From: JACMQW01 sp964536965
Lineage (GTDB): Bacteria; Bdellovibrionota; UBA1018
Reading direction: 5' to 3'
Length of the DNA: 64,000 nucleotides
NCBI GenBank assembly: GCA_964536965.1
Contig: CAZIAL010000013.1
Location: 10,897-74,896 of the forward strand
The translations under genes were made by a program, and so were the position numbers. A model generated the notes under the pieces. The model worked only from the letters and a program-made list of their open reading frames with translations. It made no database searches and was not told the DNA's origin. Positions 17,486 through 26,527 of this stretch are shown piece by piece; the first letter of the stretch is position 1; each line of letters opens with the position of its first letter.

Positions 17486-20127
17486 CCTCCGGAAAAAAAC
17501 TCACCACCGCCGAAGAGGCATTTGACGTCTGCCGACGACTCGAAATCCAGCGAGGCGCGATGGCGCGCTATCCGGTGGATCGAACGCTGGATCTGCTCGA
17601 TCGCCTCGGGCGCATCTGGGGCGATCCCGAACTTGCCGCGAGGAAAAAACTCCTCGCGACCCTTCCGGACTCGACGGGCTTTTCCCCGGAAATGCTTCGC
17701 CTCGCCTTCGACGAGCTCGCCTCCATCCTGAACCGTGATCACCTCGCGAGAAAACTTCGCACTGAACTTCGGGGCTACCCCCGCCAGGGAGATTTCGCGA
17801 GTTTCGATCCGAATACGGGCGCACGGCTGGCGTGGCATCCGTTGGGCACGCTCTTTCATGTGCTCTCGGGCAACGTCTTCCTTGTCGGCGCGGGCTCTCT
17901 CGCGATCGGAGCAATCACCGGAAACGTGAACATCCTGAAGATGAGTTCGGGAGAAACCGCTTTCCTGCCGCGTTTACTCGAAACGCTGGCCGAGATCGAT
18001 CGCGACGGAGTTCTCACCCGGAGCAACGAGCTCGTGGAGTTCTCCTCTTCCTCCACCGAGGTGAAGAAAGCGTTCCAGGAAACCGTCGATGGAATCCTCG
18101 TCTGGGGAGGCGAAGAGGCCGTGCGCGCCTACCGCGACGGAAGTCCCTCCCGCGTGCGCGTCGTTCTCTACGGCCCGAAGCTCAGCGTAGGAATCGTGAC
18201 CTCCGCGGGCCTCGCGAGGGTCAGCGCCGAAGAGGTCGGCCAGCGCCTTGCCCACGAACTCGCGATCTGGGATCAGAACGCGTGTACCGCTCCGCAGGTC
18301 TGTTACGTCCAGGGCACTGTCGAGGCGGAGCAGGTGGCCGCCGCGACCGCCGCCGCGCTCGCAAAGGTAAACGTGACCCTACCGCCGGGTGCCGCCGGAC
18401 CCGATACGGCGACCGAGATCCAGAAGTGGCGCGGAGTTTATGAAGTCGCCGAGGCGCGCGGCGAAGCGAAACTCTTCCAGTCCCCGCGCGGAGTCGACTG
18501 GACGGTCATCTACGATACGAATCCCGAGGTGAAGGACTCCCCGCTCCATCGAACGCTCCGGATCGTGCCGTATCGCGAATTCAGGGAAGTCCGTGACGCC
18601 TGTCTCCTTCCGATGCGAACCTATGTCCAAACGATCGGACTCTGCGCCGGAACCGCGGAGATTTCCACGCTCGTGGAAGACCTCGGTCACCTCGGCGTGC
18701 TTCGCATCCTCGATCTCGGCGAGATGTCGACCGGAGGCATGATCGACGAACCTCATGACGGTCTGTACGACCTCCCCCAGCTGATGAATCTGGTCGTCTC
18801 GCATGTGAAACCGCCGGATGGGAACCACCCCCAAGAAACACGGACCTCCGCGCAGAGAGCGGCGGAGATCGACGAACGCTTCCGGGATCTCGTGCGTCTC
18901 GCGGCACGGACACCCTTTTACGCCGAAACCCTCGCGCGCCCCGAAGAATTCCGAACGATCGCGGACCTCGCGAAACTGCCGGTTCTGACGAAGGCCCAGA
19001 TCGAAGCGAACACTCCACCCGGCGGCACCCGTCTCCTCGGCGCGGGCGGGCGGGCGGACTGGCGCGGCGGATACGTCACCCGCTCGGGAGGCTCCACGGG
19101 GGAACCGAAATTCAGCTACCTCTCCGGCCGCGAGTGGGAGGAACTTCTCGCCGTCGCCGTACGGAATTTTCGCGCGATGGGGCTGAAACCCGGAGATCGT
19201 ATGGCGAACTTCATGCTCGCCGGCGATCTCTACGGCTCTTTCGTCTCCTTTGACCACATCAACCGTGCGCTCGATCTCGTATCGTTCAACTTCGCGCAGA
19301 GCAACGACCCGGAATTTTTCGCGAAAGTCGCGCGACAGTTCGAGATCCGCGCGGTCGAGGGGATGCCTTCGACGCTGATTCCCCTCCTGCGTGGCGCGAA
19401 ACGCCAGGACCCCGCGTTCCGACTCGATACGATCATCTACGCCGGGATGCCCATGGCGGAAGCCGAGCTTGAGTGGATGCGTCGCGAACTCGGAGCGAAG
19501 CGGATCGCCTCCGTCATCGGCACGACCGAGACGGGACAGTACGCTTACCAGTGCGAAGCGCAGACCGGGCGTTTTCACCACCTGGTGGACGACTACGTCT
19601 ATGTGGAGATCGTCGACGAGGACGCGAAACCCGTCGCTCCGGGCGAGGCGGGAAAAATCCTCGTCACGGCACTTCGCAAAACCTCGATTCCGACGCTCCG
19701 TTACGAAATCGGAGACCGGGGAAGAATCCTTCCGGCGAGCTGCCGCTGCGGCCGCACGGAGCGGGTCCTGGAATTTCTGGGCCGAGCGGACGACCTCATC
19801 ACGATCGGACTCATGAACCTGGAGTACGCGCAGATCTCGGCGGCATTGGCCTCGTTTCCGATCTCGGTCCTGCAGGTCCAGGCGGATAGCGCCTCGTCCG
19901 GAGAAATTCTGATCCTCCGCGCCGAGAGCGATCGCCCGGACGAAATCGACCCCGCCGAGGTCCGGCAGGCGCTCTTCGCGAAAATTCCGGTGCTCGCGAA
20001 ACGAATTTCCGAAAAGGCGATCGGAGAAATCCGCGTCGAAACCCTGCCGAGCGGCGCCCTGCCGAGAAACCCACGTACCGGAAAGGTCCGCCTCGTCGAA
20101 GACCTCCGGCTGGGGAAAATCAAATGA
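17482..20127 (+). CDS. LuxC acyl reductase fused to a PaaK-like ligase
   Basis: An 881-residue fusion. Residues 1 to about 450 are LuxC-like, an NADPH-dependent acyl reductase forming fatty aldehyde: the Rossmann-type region LSGNVFLVGAGSLAIG and the catalytic region WDQNACTAPQ with Cys268. From about 455 to the end is a full PaaK-like adenylating ligase with P-loop RSGGSTGEPKF (about 534-544), GTTETGQYAYQC, CRCGRTE and C-terminal RNPRTGK. In known lux systems LuxC works with a separate LuxE; here a second activating domain is attached to the reductase. GTG 17482 overlaps the luxE stop by four bases, and the next gene overlaps its stop. Confidence 0.88.
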   Translation: MTSGKKLTTAEEAFDVCRRLEIQRGAMARYPVDRTLDLLDRLGRIWGDPELAARKKLLATLPDSTGFSPEMLRLAFDELASILNRDHLARKLRTELRGYPRQGDFASFDPNTGARLAWHPLGTLFHVLSGNVFLVGAGSLAIGAITGNVNILKMSSGETAFLPRLLETLAEIDRDGVLTRSNELVEFSSSSTEVKKAFQETVDGILVWGGEEAVRAYRDGSPSRVRVVLYGPKLSVGIVTSAGLARVSAEEVGQRLAHELAIWDQNACTAPQVCYVQGTVEAEQVAAATAAALAKVNVTLPPGAAGPDTATEIQKWRGVYEVAEARGEAKLFQSPRGVDWTVIYDTNPEVKDSPLHRTLRIVPYREFREVRDACLLPMRTYVQTIGLCAGTAEISTLVEDLGHLGVLRILDLGEMSTGGMIDEPHDGLYDLPQLMNLVVSHVKPPDGNHPQETRTSAQRAAEIDERFRDLVRLAARTPFYAETLARPEEFRTIADLAKLPVLTKAQIEANTPPGGTRLLGAGGRADWRGGYVTRSGGSTGEPKFSYLSGREWEELLAVAVRNFRAMGLKPGDRMANFMLAGDLYGSFVSFDHINRALDLVSFNFAQSNDPEFFAKVARQFEIRAVEGMPSTLIPLLRGAKRQDPAFRLDTIIYAGMPMAEAELEWMRRELGAKRIASVIGTTETGQYAYQCEAQTGRFHHLVDDYVYVEIVDEDAKPVAPGEAGKILVTALRKTSIPTLRYEIGDRGRILPASCRCGRTERVLEFLGRADDLITIGLMNLEYAQISAALASFPISVLQVQADSASSGEILILRAESDRPDEIDPAEVRQALFAKIPVLAKRISEKAIGEIRVETLPSGALPRNPRTGKVRLVEDLRLGKIK

Positions 20128-21380
20128 GCGAAGCCCTCGCCACGCAGGTTTCCTCGAGCGCCGTTCCGCTCGTCTTTCGCAATCGCCGGTTCGGCGCGCT
20201 CTGGTTCGCGCAAGTTCTTGCGCAGGGTGGGCGACGGCTGAATACGATCGCCTTTCTCTGGTGGCTCCTCGATTCGCATCAGAAAGACCCGGGACTCTGG
20301 AGCGGCGCCTTCGCCCTCTGCATGGCGCTCCCTTCGGTGATTCTGATTCGTCCCATCGGATCACTCGTCGATCGCAATCGGACCAAACCAGTTCTCTGGG
20401 GCGCCGATTTCGTTGCGGGACTCTTCGTCCTCCTCCAGGCCATTTTGCTCTATCGCGAAGGACTCACCCCGGTCGCGCTGCTCGTCACGGGCTTTCTCGT
20501 CGCCGCCTGCACCGCGGTCTTCGAACCGACGTTTATGAAAGGGATTCCCGAGATCGTCGAAGCGCGCGACGTCGAACCCGCCATCGCTTTCGCCGCGAGT
20601 ACGCAGTCCCTTGCGAGTTTCTTCGGGGCCGTCATGGGCGCCGTTCTCATCGCGAAAATCGGAATTCTCGGCGCGACCTTGCTGAACGCGGTTTCATTCT
20701 TTGTCGCCGCGGGGGTCAGCGCCTGCCTGACATTTCGTCCCCCGCTCTCCGTCGTCCCGAACCCCGGCCCCGCCGGAGGGGCGGCGCCCCTCTCGGAGCA
20801 TCTCTCCTTTTCGATGCTGAATCGTGAAGACCCCTTCGTCGCTCGGCTGGTGGCGATCTTCGCGGGACTGAACTTTTTCATTTCACCCGTCCTCATCCTG
20901 CTCCCCCACTATGTGAGCCGCGTCCTTTCGGCCGACGCGTCGGCGCTCGCGAATCTCGAGGCCGGACTTTGGCTGGGGATGCTCGCCGGAACCTTCCTCG
21001 CCGGCCGGGTCCTGCGCGGAACGAAACTCGTGCTCGCGCTTCGTTTCCTGATGGTCGGATTCGGAGTCTGCTATCTACCGCTCGGCTGGACGAAAAACCA
21101 GCTCATCGCGGGCACGGCCCTCTGCTTCGCGGGTGCGCTGCTCAGCATTCTGAACGTGAAGCTGATCCAGTTCTTCCAGGGCCGGGTCGCTCACGAACGA
21201 AAAGGCCGATTCTTCGCGCTGCTGACTGGAATGTCGGGCGCGACCTTTCCGATTTCATTTCTGCTTTTCGGCTTTCTGCTCGATCGCATGGCCCCCAGCC
21301 CGCTTTTCATCGTCTGCGGGGCCGGCATCCTCGTCCTTTCCATTCCACTCTTTTTCGTCTCCGCGAAGGAGGTCCCATGA
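20124..21380 (+). CDS. MFS transporter (probable exporter)
   Basis: A 418-residue polytopic protein with about 12 predicted membrane helices. The N-terminal NRRFGALWFAQVLAQGG and the loop LVDRNRTK after helix 2-3 (a weak form of motif A) are typical of drug-efflux or enterobactin-exporter type MFS proteins. In this operon it most likely exports the product of the acyl-activating and reducing enzymes, but the substrate is inference. The start overlaps the upstream stop (ATGA), as does the downstream gene with its end. Confidence 0.85.
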   Translation: MSEALATQVSSSAVPLVFRNRRFGALWFAQVLAQGGRRLNTIAFLWWLLDSHQKDPGLWSGAFALCMALPSVILIRPIGSLVDRNRTKPVLWGADFVAGLFVLLQAILLYREGLTPVALLVTGFLVAACTAVFEPTFMKGIPEIVEARDVEPAIAFAASTQSLASFFGAVMGAVLIAKIGILGATLLNAVSFFVAAGVSACLTFRPPLSVVPNPGPAGGAAPLSEHLSFSMLNREDPFVARLVAIFAGLNFFISPVLILLPHYVSRVLSADASALANLEAGLWLGMLAGTFLAGRVLRGTKLVLALRFLMVGFGVCYLPLGWTKNQLIAGTALCFAGALLSILNVKLIQFFQGRVAHERKGRFFALLTGMSGATFPISFLLFGFLLDRMAPSPLFIVCGAGILVLSIPLFFVSAKEVP

Positions 21381-22519
21381 ACATTCATTACCGGGTCGCC
21401 GAAATGGACGACGTCTTTCGGCTGATGGAGCTCTATCAGAAATACACGCCGAGCGAAGGATCGGATCCGATCTTCCTGAGCTACTCGCGCCTCGAGGCGA
21501 CACTGAAGGGCGAAACCGCGCTCTTTCTCGTCGCGGAGGAGGCCGGGGTCCTGCGGGGAGCGATCTCGACCGGACTCGACCGCAGCCAGCGGATCGCGAA
21601 ACTTTACCGCATGTTATTCGACGCCGGGCTGCCCGATCCCCACCCCATGCTCCGGGAGCTTCTCGATTTCGCGGTGAAAGAGCTGAAACGGCGGGTTCCG
21701 GACCTCGACCTGATCTATTCCACTTCGCTCACGCTCTCGCCGGAATCGATCCAGATCACCGAGGACTACGGCTTCCGTTTGCTCGGCATCTTCCCGAACG
21801 CGGTCAGCGAGGACCGAAGCGCGCTGAACGGACTGACCGCTTACTTCTTTCCAGGCGTCCTCGAAGAAAAACGGATGTCGGGATTCGCCCTCCATCCGGC
21901 TCTCCACTCTCTTTTCTCGATCACGCGCGAAGTTTGCGGCCTGCCCGAGCTTCCCGCCGATCCGAGCGTCCACGAGATCGATCGCCAGGAGATGACCTCG
22001 GCGGTACCGGAACTCGAGAGAATCGACGCGCGGAAATTCGTGCAGAATCGTTTCCTCCAGCTGAAGGCGTCCCAGTCCCTCGATACCTACTATCCGTTCT
22101 ATATGCCGAATGTCCTGATCTGTAGCCCCGACGAGGAGATCGAAGTCTTCGCTCGCCTCGACGCCGCCACGCGCTTCGCCGCCGTCATCGGCGAAAGAAT
22201 TCGAAAATCCGTGGATCCGGTGGCGCTGGAAATCGCGGTTTCGAACTTGCTTCGCCAGTGCGGATCGTCCTACGTCGAAGTCATCAACGATGCGGCCGAT
22301 ACGCTCGGCAACGAGGCGTTTCTTCGCGCGGGATTCACGCCGTGCGCCTACTTCCCGTGTCTAAAACTCCACGGCGAGCAGCGGCGGGATTACGTCATCT
22401 TCGGGCGATCGTTCGAATACGTCGTCCATCCGAGTTCGAAGATCCCCGTGCTCTATCGCAGGTACTTCGACGCATACTCGGAGATCGAGCTACGTCGTTA
22501 CGGGATTCTGAACCGCTGA
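21377..22519 (+). CDS. GNAT-like acyltransferase, last gene of the LuxC/LuxE operon
   Basis: The first 150 residues look like a GNAT domain: YRVAEMDDVFRLMELYQKY at the start, a strand LFLVAEEAGVLRGAISTG, and a later segment ITEDYGFRLLGIFPN that resembles the usual C-terminal GNAT motif. The second half (about 190-380) has a similar pattern (FLRAGFTPCAYFPC), possibly a second, degenerate copy. The ATG overlaps the MFS stop by four bases. The stop abuts that of the convergent lipoprotein gene in a TGATCA sequence. Acceptor and donor are unknown. Confidence 0.65.
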   Translation: MNIHYRVAEMDDVFRLMELYQKYTPSEGSDPIFLSYSRLEATLKGETALFLVAEEAGVLRGAISTGLDRSQRIAKLYRMLFDAGLPDPHPMLRELLDFAVKELKRRVPDLDLIYSTSLTLSPESIQITEDYGFRLLGIFPNAVSEDRSALNGLTAYFFPGVLEEKRMSGFALHPALHSLFSITREVCGLPELPADPSVHEIDRQEMTSAVPELERIDARKFVQNRFLQLKASQSLDTYYPFYMPNVLICSPDEEIEVFARLDAATRFAAVIGERIRKSVDPVALEIAVSNLLRQCGSSYVEVINDAADTLGNEAFLRAGFTPCAYFPCLKLHGEQRRDYVIFGRSFEYVVHPSSKIPVLYRRYFDAYSEIELRRYGILNR

Positions 22520-23197
22520 TCAGTCCAGGGACTCGGGAGCTTCCGGAATGAAACTGCCATCGTCCGCCGAGAGCTCTTCCTCGGGGACCGGCGGCAACTC
22601 CTCGGTCGCTCCCGCGTCGGGCGGCGTTTCGCCGCCGAAGCTTCCCGCCGCCTGCTGGATTTCCGCCTGCATTTTTTTCTCCTCGAGTTTCGCGATCCGG
22701 GAACGCAGGTTGATCAGGCGACCGATGCGGTAAAGCAGCGTATTCTCTTCGATCGAATCACTCTCGAGCGGGCGGAAATCATCGAGCGCATCGCGCTGAG
22801 CGAACTGTTCCCGCTGGACGGAAACGCGCATCGCGGGCTTACCGCGGTAAACGCCGCTGGAGATGGATACCTTAAATCGGTACTGGGCGCGCATATAGGG
22901 CGCCGAGACGCCGTCGCCGTCGGTGAAGTTCTTCTCTTTGGTATTGTCCATCCAGCGGGTCTGGAGGAATCCCGCCTCTCGGTTCGTGACATCGAGACGC
23001 ATGGACTTCATCGCATCGAGGGTCGACTGCCAGGCGTTATTAAAATCGGTGCGATAGACGCGCTGGAAGGAAGACTGGGTATTCGCGCCGACGGAGCGCT
23101 TGTACGCGGTCATGCAACCCGACGACGCGAACACGGCGCCCAACGAGAGAAACAGCGCCGAAAACAGAGTGAAGGAACGAAACCGGCAAGGATGCAT
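22520..23197 (-). CDS. BamC-like outer-membrane lipoprotein
   Basis: A lipoprotein signal (LFSALFLSLGAVFASSGC, lipidated Cys near residue 28) predicts a membrane-anchored product. The mature part contains RVYRTDFNNAWQSTLDAMKS and then a strand pattern ending AGFLQTRW, resembling the first domain of BamC-type lipoproteins of the outer-membrane assembly machine. A coiled stretch (SRIAKLEEKKMQAEIQQ) and an acidic Pro-rich tail follow. A strong AAGGAGG lies only two bases from ATG 23197, which is closer than usual. The BamC relation is tentative. Confidence 0.6.
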   Translation of the reverse strand: MHPCRFRSFTLFSALFLSLGAVFASSGCMTAYKRSVGANTQSSFQRVYRTDFNNAWQSTLDAMKSMRLDVTNREAGFLQTRWMDNTKEKNFTDGDGVSAPYMRAQYRFKVSISSGVYRGKPAMRVSVQREQFAQRDALDDFRPLESDSIEENTLLYRIGRLINLRSRIAKLEEKKMQAEIQQAAGSFGGETPPDAGATEELPPVPEEELSADDGSFIPEAPESLD

Positions 23198-23256
23198 CGC
23201 CTCCTTAGTGTGCAGAATTCTGTTGCAGTCTGTCAACCCGCCGTCGATAGTCGAAG

Positions 23257-24279
23257 ATGAAAATGGCCGACCATCCGCACTTCAAATCGGATCCGATTCT
23301 CGACGAAATTCGACGCACGCTCGGGCTCGAAGGGGACGCCATTCTCGCGGTCGCGAAGTCGATCGAGAATCCGGAATCGGAACGCGCGCAGTCGTGGTTG
23401 AAAGCGACCCGCCTTCTCCAGTCTTCGCTCGATCAGGGCGGCAAAATCGTCGTCGCGGGTGTCGGCAAATCCGGAAAAATCGCCGGAAAAATCGCGGCCA
23501 CGCTTTCTTCGACGGGGGCCCAGGCTTTCTTTCTCCACCCGACCGAAGGCCTGCACGGCGATCTCGGATTCATGAGCCCGAAGGACGTGGTGCTCGCGCT
23601 CTCTTACACCGGCAATACCGAAGAACTCCTCCGGATCCTGCCCGCGTTTAAGGCGATGAAGACTCCCCTCGTCGCCATCACCGGGAACTTACGTTCGCGC
23701 CTCGCCGAAGCGGCGGATGCCGTGATCGACGCTTCGGTCGCGCAAGAAGCGTGTCCGCATAATTTGGCGCCGACCACGAGCACGACGCTGGCGCTGGCGA
23801 TCGGCGACGCGCTCGCCGTCACGCTGATGAAACTTCGTAAGTTCGACGCCGACAGCTTCGCGCGCAATCATCCGGGCGGAAGCCTCGGACGGAAGCTGAA
23901 TCTCTCCGTCGCGGACTGCATGCAGAAATCCGACGCCGTCGGTCTCGTCACCGAAGAGACGGCGATGGACCAGGTCGTAATCGTTTCGACGCAGAAACGT
24001 CTCGGAGCCGTGCTCGTCGTGAACGGAAGGAAGTTAGTCGGCCTAATCACCGACGGCGACATTCGCAAATCGCTGAGCCACCGCGAGAAATTCTTTCAGC
24101 TGCGCGCGAGTGAAGTGATGACCCGTAACCCGATCACCGCGATGCCGGAGATGCCGGCCCGCGATGCCTTATCCTTAATGGAGAATCGCTCGTCCCAGAT
24201 CAGCGTGCTACCCGTCGTGGACCGCGCGGGAGACTGGGTCGGCTTACTGAGACTACATGACCTCGTCCAAACCTTCTGA
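23257..24279 (+). CDS. kdsD: Arabinose-5-phosphate isomerase KdsD/KpsF/GutQ
   Basis: Interconverts ribulose-5-phosphate and arabinose-5-phosphate, the first step to KDO for lipopolysaccharide. An N-terminal SIS domain (about residues 40-185) contains VAGVGKSGKIAGKIAATLSS, the loop HPTEGLHGDLG and SYTGNTEELL. Two CBS domains fill the C-terminal third, the second beginning near VMTRNPITAMP. The 340-residue length is typical. ATG 23263 is a possible alternative start. It points away from the BamC-like gene across a 59-bp gap, and overlaps the small zinc-ribbon gene by 23 bp. Confidence 0.95.
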   Translation: MKMADHPHFKSDPILDEIRRTLGLEGDAILAVAKSIENPESERAQSWLKATRLLQSSLDQGGKIVVAGVGKSGKIAGKIAATLSSTGAQAFFLHPTEGLHGDLGFMSPKDVVLALSYTGNTEELLRILPAFKAMKTPLVAITGNLRSRLAEAADAVIDASVAQEACPHNLAPTTSTTLALAIGDALAVTLMKLRKFDADSFARNHPGGSLGRKLNLSVADCMQKSDAVGLVTEETAMDQVVIVSTQKRLGAVLVVNGRKLVGLITDGDIRKSLSHREKFFQLRASEVMTRNPITAMPEMPARDALSLMENRSSQISVLPVVDRAGDWVGLLRLHDLVQTF

Positions 24280-24592
24280 TTCGAAACCGAAGCTGGTGGA
24301 AATCCCCCGCCAGGCGATGCGCGATGACACCGACGAGGGGCTCTGTCCGAAGTGCGGGAACCTGAAACGCATGCGCAACGCTCGTCCATTCCCGGTGGCT
24401 ATCCAAGCGACGTTCGGTGTGTCATTCGCGGCCTTCCTTTGGTACCAGAGCACCGCGAACGCCCACTCGAAAATCTTATGGGCTTGGTCGGTCATTCAGA
24501 TCATTCTTGGCGTCCTCCTCGTCAGGGCTCGTTACGCATCGGCTAAAAAAGTTTTTATTTGCCTACGCTGTGAGCCAACCTTACGCTCATAA
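24257..24592 (+). CDS. Small zinc-ribbon membrane protein
   Basis: A 111-residue protein with two CxxC pairs (CPKC near residue 30, CLRC near residue 104) that could form a zinc ribbon. Between them are two hydrophobic helices (PVAIQATFGVSFAAFLWY and ILWAWSVIQIILGVLLV). Together they would bring both Cys pairs to the same side of the membrane. It overlaps the end of kdsD by 23 bp, which argues for translational coupling. No function recognised. Confidence 0.6.
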   Translation: MTSSKPSDSKPKLVEIPRQAMRDDTDEGLCPKCGNLKRMRNARPFPVAIQATFGVSFAAFLWYQSTANAHSKILWAWSVIQIILGVLLVRARYASAKKVFICLRCEPTLRS

Positions 24593-24691
24593 GGCACCCA
24601 TCTCCACGCAGTGTGTCTGAACCGTAACTTCATTTTCGTCTAGGACCAACGTTCGTGACGGGTCCAACCTCCCGAAACAAAGGAAATTCTT

Positions 24692-25777
24692 GTGAAGAAG
24701 ATCATCTTGTCTAAGTCCTCGTCCCTGCTGTTTATCGGCGTCGCGGGCGCTTTCGCCCTCAGCGGCTGCTCCGACTCCCAGGCCAAAGCGCCGAAGCCGA
24801 ACATCGTGACGAAAGACGCGACCACCCCGGGTATCGTCGCGAAAATCGGCGATGCGCAAATCACCGAGGAAGAACTGATTGGCGACGCTCGTTCGGATAT
24901 CTACGAATTGAAGAAGCGCGAATACGACCTAAAAATGGATCGTCTGAACAAACTGATGGAAGAAAAGCTGATCGGCGCGGAAGCAAAAAAAGCGAATATG
25001 CCGACCGAGCAGTTCATCACCGAGAAAGTCGTCGGGAAACTCACCGTTTCCGATTCCGAATTCAAGGCTTTCGTGAAGGAAAAGAAAATTCCTGAAGAGC
25101 AGCTGAAGGAACATCCGGAGTACAAGCAGCGGATCACGAGCTATCTCGAGAACCAGAAACGCCAGGAAAAGGTTCAGGCCTACCTCGCGAAAATGACGAA
25201 GAAGAATCCGATCGAAGTCTACTTCAAGAAGCCGACGATGGAACGCGTGAAAGTCGAAATCGGCGACGCGCCGATCCTCGGCAAAAAAGGCGCGAAAGTC
25301 GAAATCGTCGCGTTCTCCGATTTCCAGTGCCCGTACTGCTCCCGCGGCGCGGAAACCATGCACCAGATCGCGAAGAAGTACGGTTCGAAAGTCACCGTCG
25401 CATTCAAGCACTACCCACTCCCTTTTCATGAGCGCGCAGGTCCGGCTTCCGAAATGTCGATGTGCGTGAAGAAGGTCGCGGGCGAAAAGGAATTCTGGAA
25501 GTTCCACGACCTCGCTTTCAAGGCCCAGGACAAACTGGATAACGACAACCTCGTGAAGTTCGCGAAAGAGTCCGGCGCTAACGAAGCGAAAGTGAAAGAG
25601 TGCTACGACAAAGGCGAGTTCAAGGACTTCGTCGCGAAAGACATGGAATACGGCAACAAAATCGGCGTGCGCTCCACTCCGACCTTCTTCGTAAACGGAC
25701 AAATGGTCGCCGGCGCTCTGCCGATCGAGCAGTTCTCCGAAATGATCGACGAAGAGCTCGAATCGAAGAAGAATTAA
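24692..25777 (+). CDS. DsbA-like thioredoxin-fold lipoprotein with a SurA_N-like N-terminal region
   Basis: The lipoprotein signal ends FALSGC. Residues about 45-170 resemble the N-terminal helical domain of SurA/PrsA-type chaperones (VAKIGDAQITEEEL, then Lys/Glu-rich helices). Residues about 185-355 are a DsbA/BdbD-like thioredoxin fold with active site FQCPYCSRG (Cys213, Cys216), a cis-Pro loop STPTFFVNG and FKHYPLPFH. It is probably a thiol oxidoreductase acting on exported proteins. The GTG start has AAGGA 8 bases upstream. A strong terminator follows the gene. Confidence 0.85.
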   Translation: MKKIILSKSSSLLFIGVAGAFALSGCSDSQAKAPKPNIVTKDATTPGIVAKIGDAQITEEELIGDARSDIYELKKREYDLKMDRLNKLMEEKLIGAEAKKANMPTEQFITEKVVGKLTVSDSEFKAFVKEKKIPEEQLKEHPEYKQRITSYLENQKRQEKVQAYLAKMTKKNPIEVYFKKPTMERVKVEIGDAPILGKKGAKVEIVAFSDFQCPYCSRGAETMHQIAKKYGSKVTVAFKHYPLPFHERAGPASEMSMCVKKVAGEKEFWKFHDLAFKAQDKLDNDNLVKFAKESGANEAKVKECYDKGEFKDFVAKDMEYGNKIGVRSTPTFFVNGQMVAGALPIEQFSEMIDEELESKKN

Positions 25778-25810
25778 GCTCCGCTTTCGAGTCTTTGCTA
25801 AAAAATACTG

Positions 25811-25850
25811 AAGGCCGGTTTCTCCTAGCGGAGGGACCGGCCTTTTGGTT
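25811..25850 (+). terminator. Intrinsic terminator after the DsbA-like gene
   Basis: AAGGCCGGT at 25811-25819 pairs with ACCGGCCTT at 25836-25844, an inner CTCC/GGAG extension stabilises the hairpin, and a T-rich tail (TTGGTT) follows. The SDR gene begins 11 bases later. Confidence 0.8.
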
Positions 25851-25861
25851 GTAATGCCCGC

Positions 25862-26527
25862 ATGAGAATCGTCATTACGGGCGCGTCCCGCGGAATTGGA
25901 GCTGAGTTCGTTCGTTTCTTCGCTACCCAGGGGCACGAAGTCCATGCCGTCAGCCGGCATCCCGAGCGCCTCGGCGCCGGCGGCGCGAAACTCGGAAACA
26001 TTTCCATCCACGAAATCGATCTCGAGAATGTCGCCGGTCCCGAGCGGCTCCAGCGCGCGCTCGAAGGACGGAAGATCGATCTCCTGGTGAACAATGCGGG
26101 GATGTACGCCGAGGGCGACGAGCTGGCGAATCTGAAAGTCCAGGATCTGCGCGACAGCTTCGAAGTGAATACGCTCATCCCTCTCCGCCTCTGTCAGGCG
26201 TTGCTGCCTAACCTCGGCAAGGGCGCGAAAGTCGTCCAGATCACGAGTCTGATGGGATCCATCGCTGATAACGGCGGCGGCGGCGCATATGCCTACCGAA
26301 TGTCGAAAGCCGCGCTGAACATGTTCAACAAATCCTTCTCGATCGAGTTTCCCGAATATGTGGCTCTCGTGCTCCACCCGGGCTGGGTAAAAACGGATAT
26401 GGGCGGAAGCAACGCTCCGACGACCGTCCAGGAATCCGTCGCCGGTATGGCCAAGGTAATCGAGAAAGCCGGCGCGGCCCAGAGCGGAAAGTTCTTCGAC
26501 TACGAGGGCGAAGAGCTTCCCTGGTAA
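25862..26527 (+). CDS. Short-chain dehydrogenase/reductase
   Basis: NAD(P)-dependent oxidoreductase of the classical SDR type. The cofactor motif ITGASRGIG lies at residues 5-13, NNAG near residue 80, and the catalytic pair is in AYAYRMSKAALNM (Tyr-x-x-x-Lys) after a Ser in ITSLMGS. PGWVKTDMGG follows. The 221-residue length and overall look resemble C-factor (CsgA)-like SDRs. The substrate is unknown. It begins directly after a terminator, so it needs its own promoter, and its end overlaps the convergent XRE gene by 28 bp. Confidence 0.9.
   Translation: MRIVITGASRGIGAEFVRFFATQGHEVHAVSRHPERLGAGGAKLGNISIHEIDLENVAGPERLQRALEGRKIDLLVNNAGMYAEGDELANLKVQDLRDSFEVNTLIPLRLCQALLPNLGKGAKVVQITSLMGSIADNGGGGAYAYRMSKAALNMFNKSFSIEFPEYVALVLHPGWVKTDMGGSNAPTTVQESVAGMAKVIEKAGAAQSGKFFDYEGEELPW

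Noticed and set aside
18379..20364. A 661-codon open frame opposite the LuxC-PaaK fusion
   Set aside because: Antisense to a gene with intact catalytic motifs; composition effect of GC-rich codons.
12528..22519. A bioluminescence operon
   Set aside because: No LuxA/LuxB-like luciferase subunits or LuxD are present, and the PaaK and GNAT genes are not part of lux operons.
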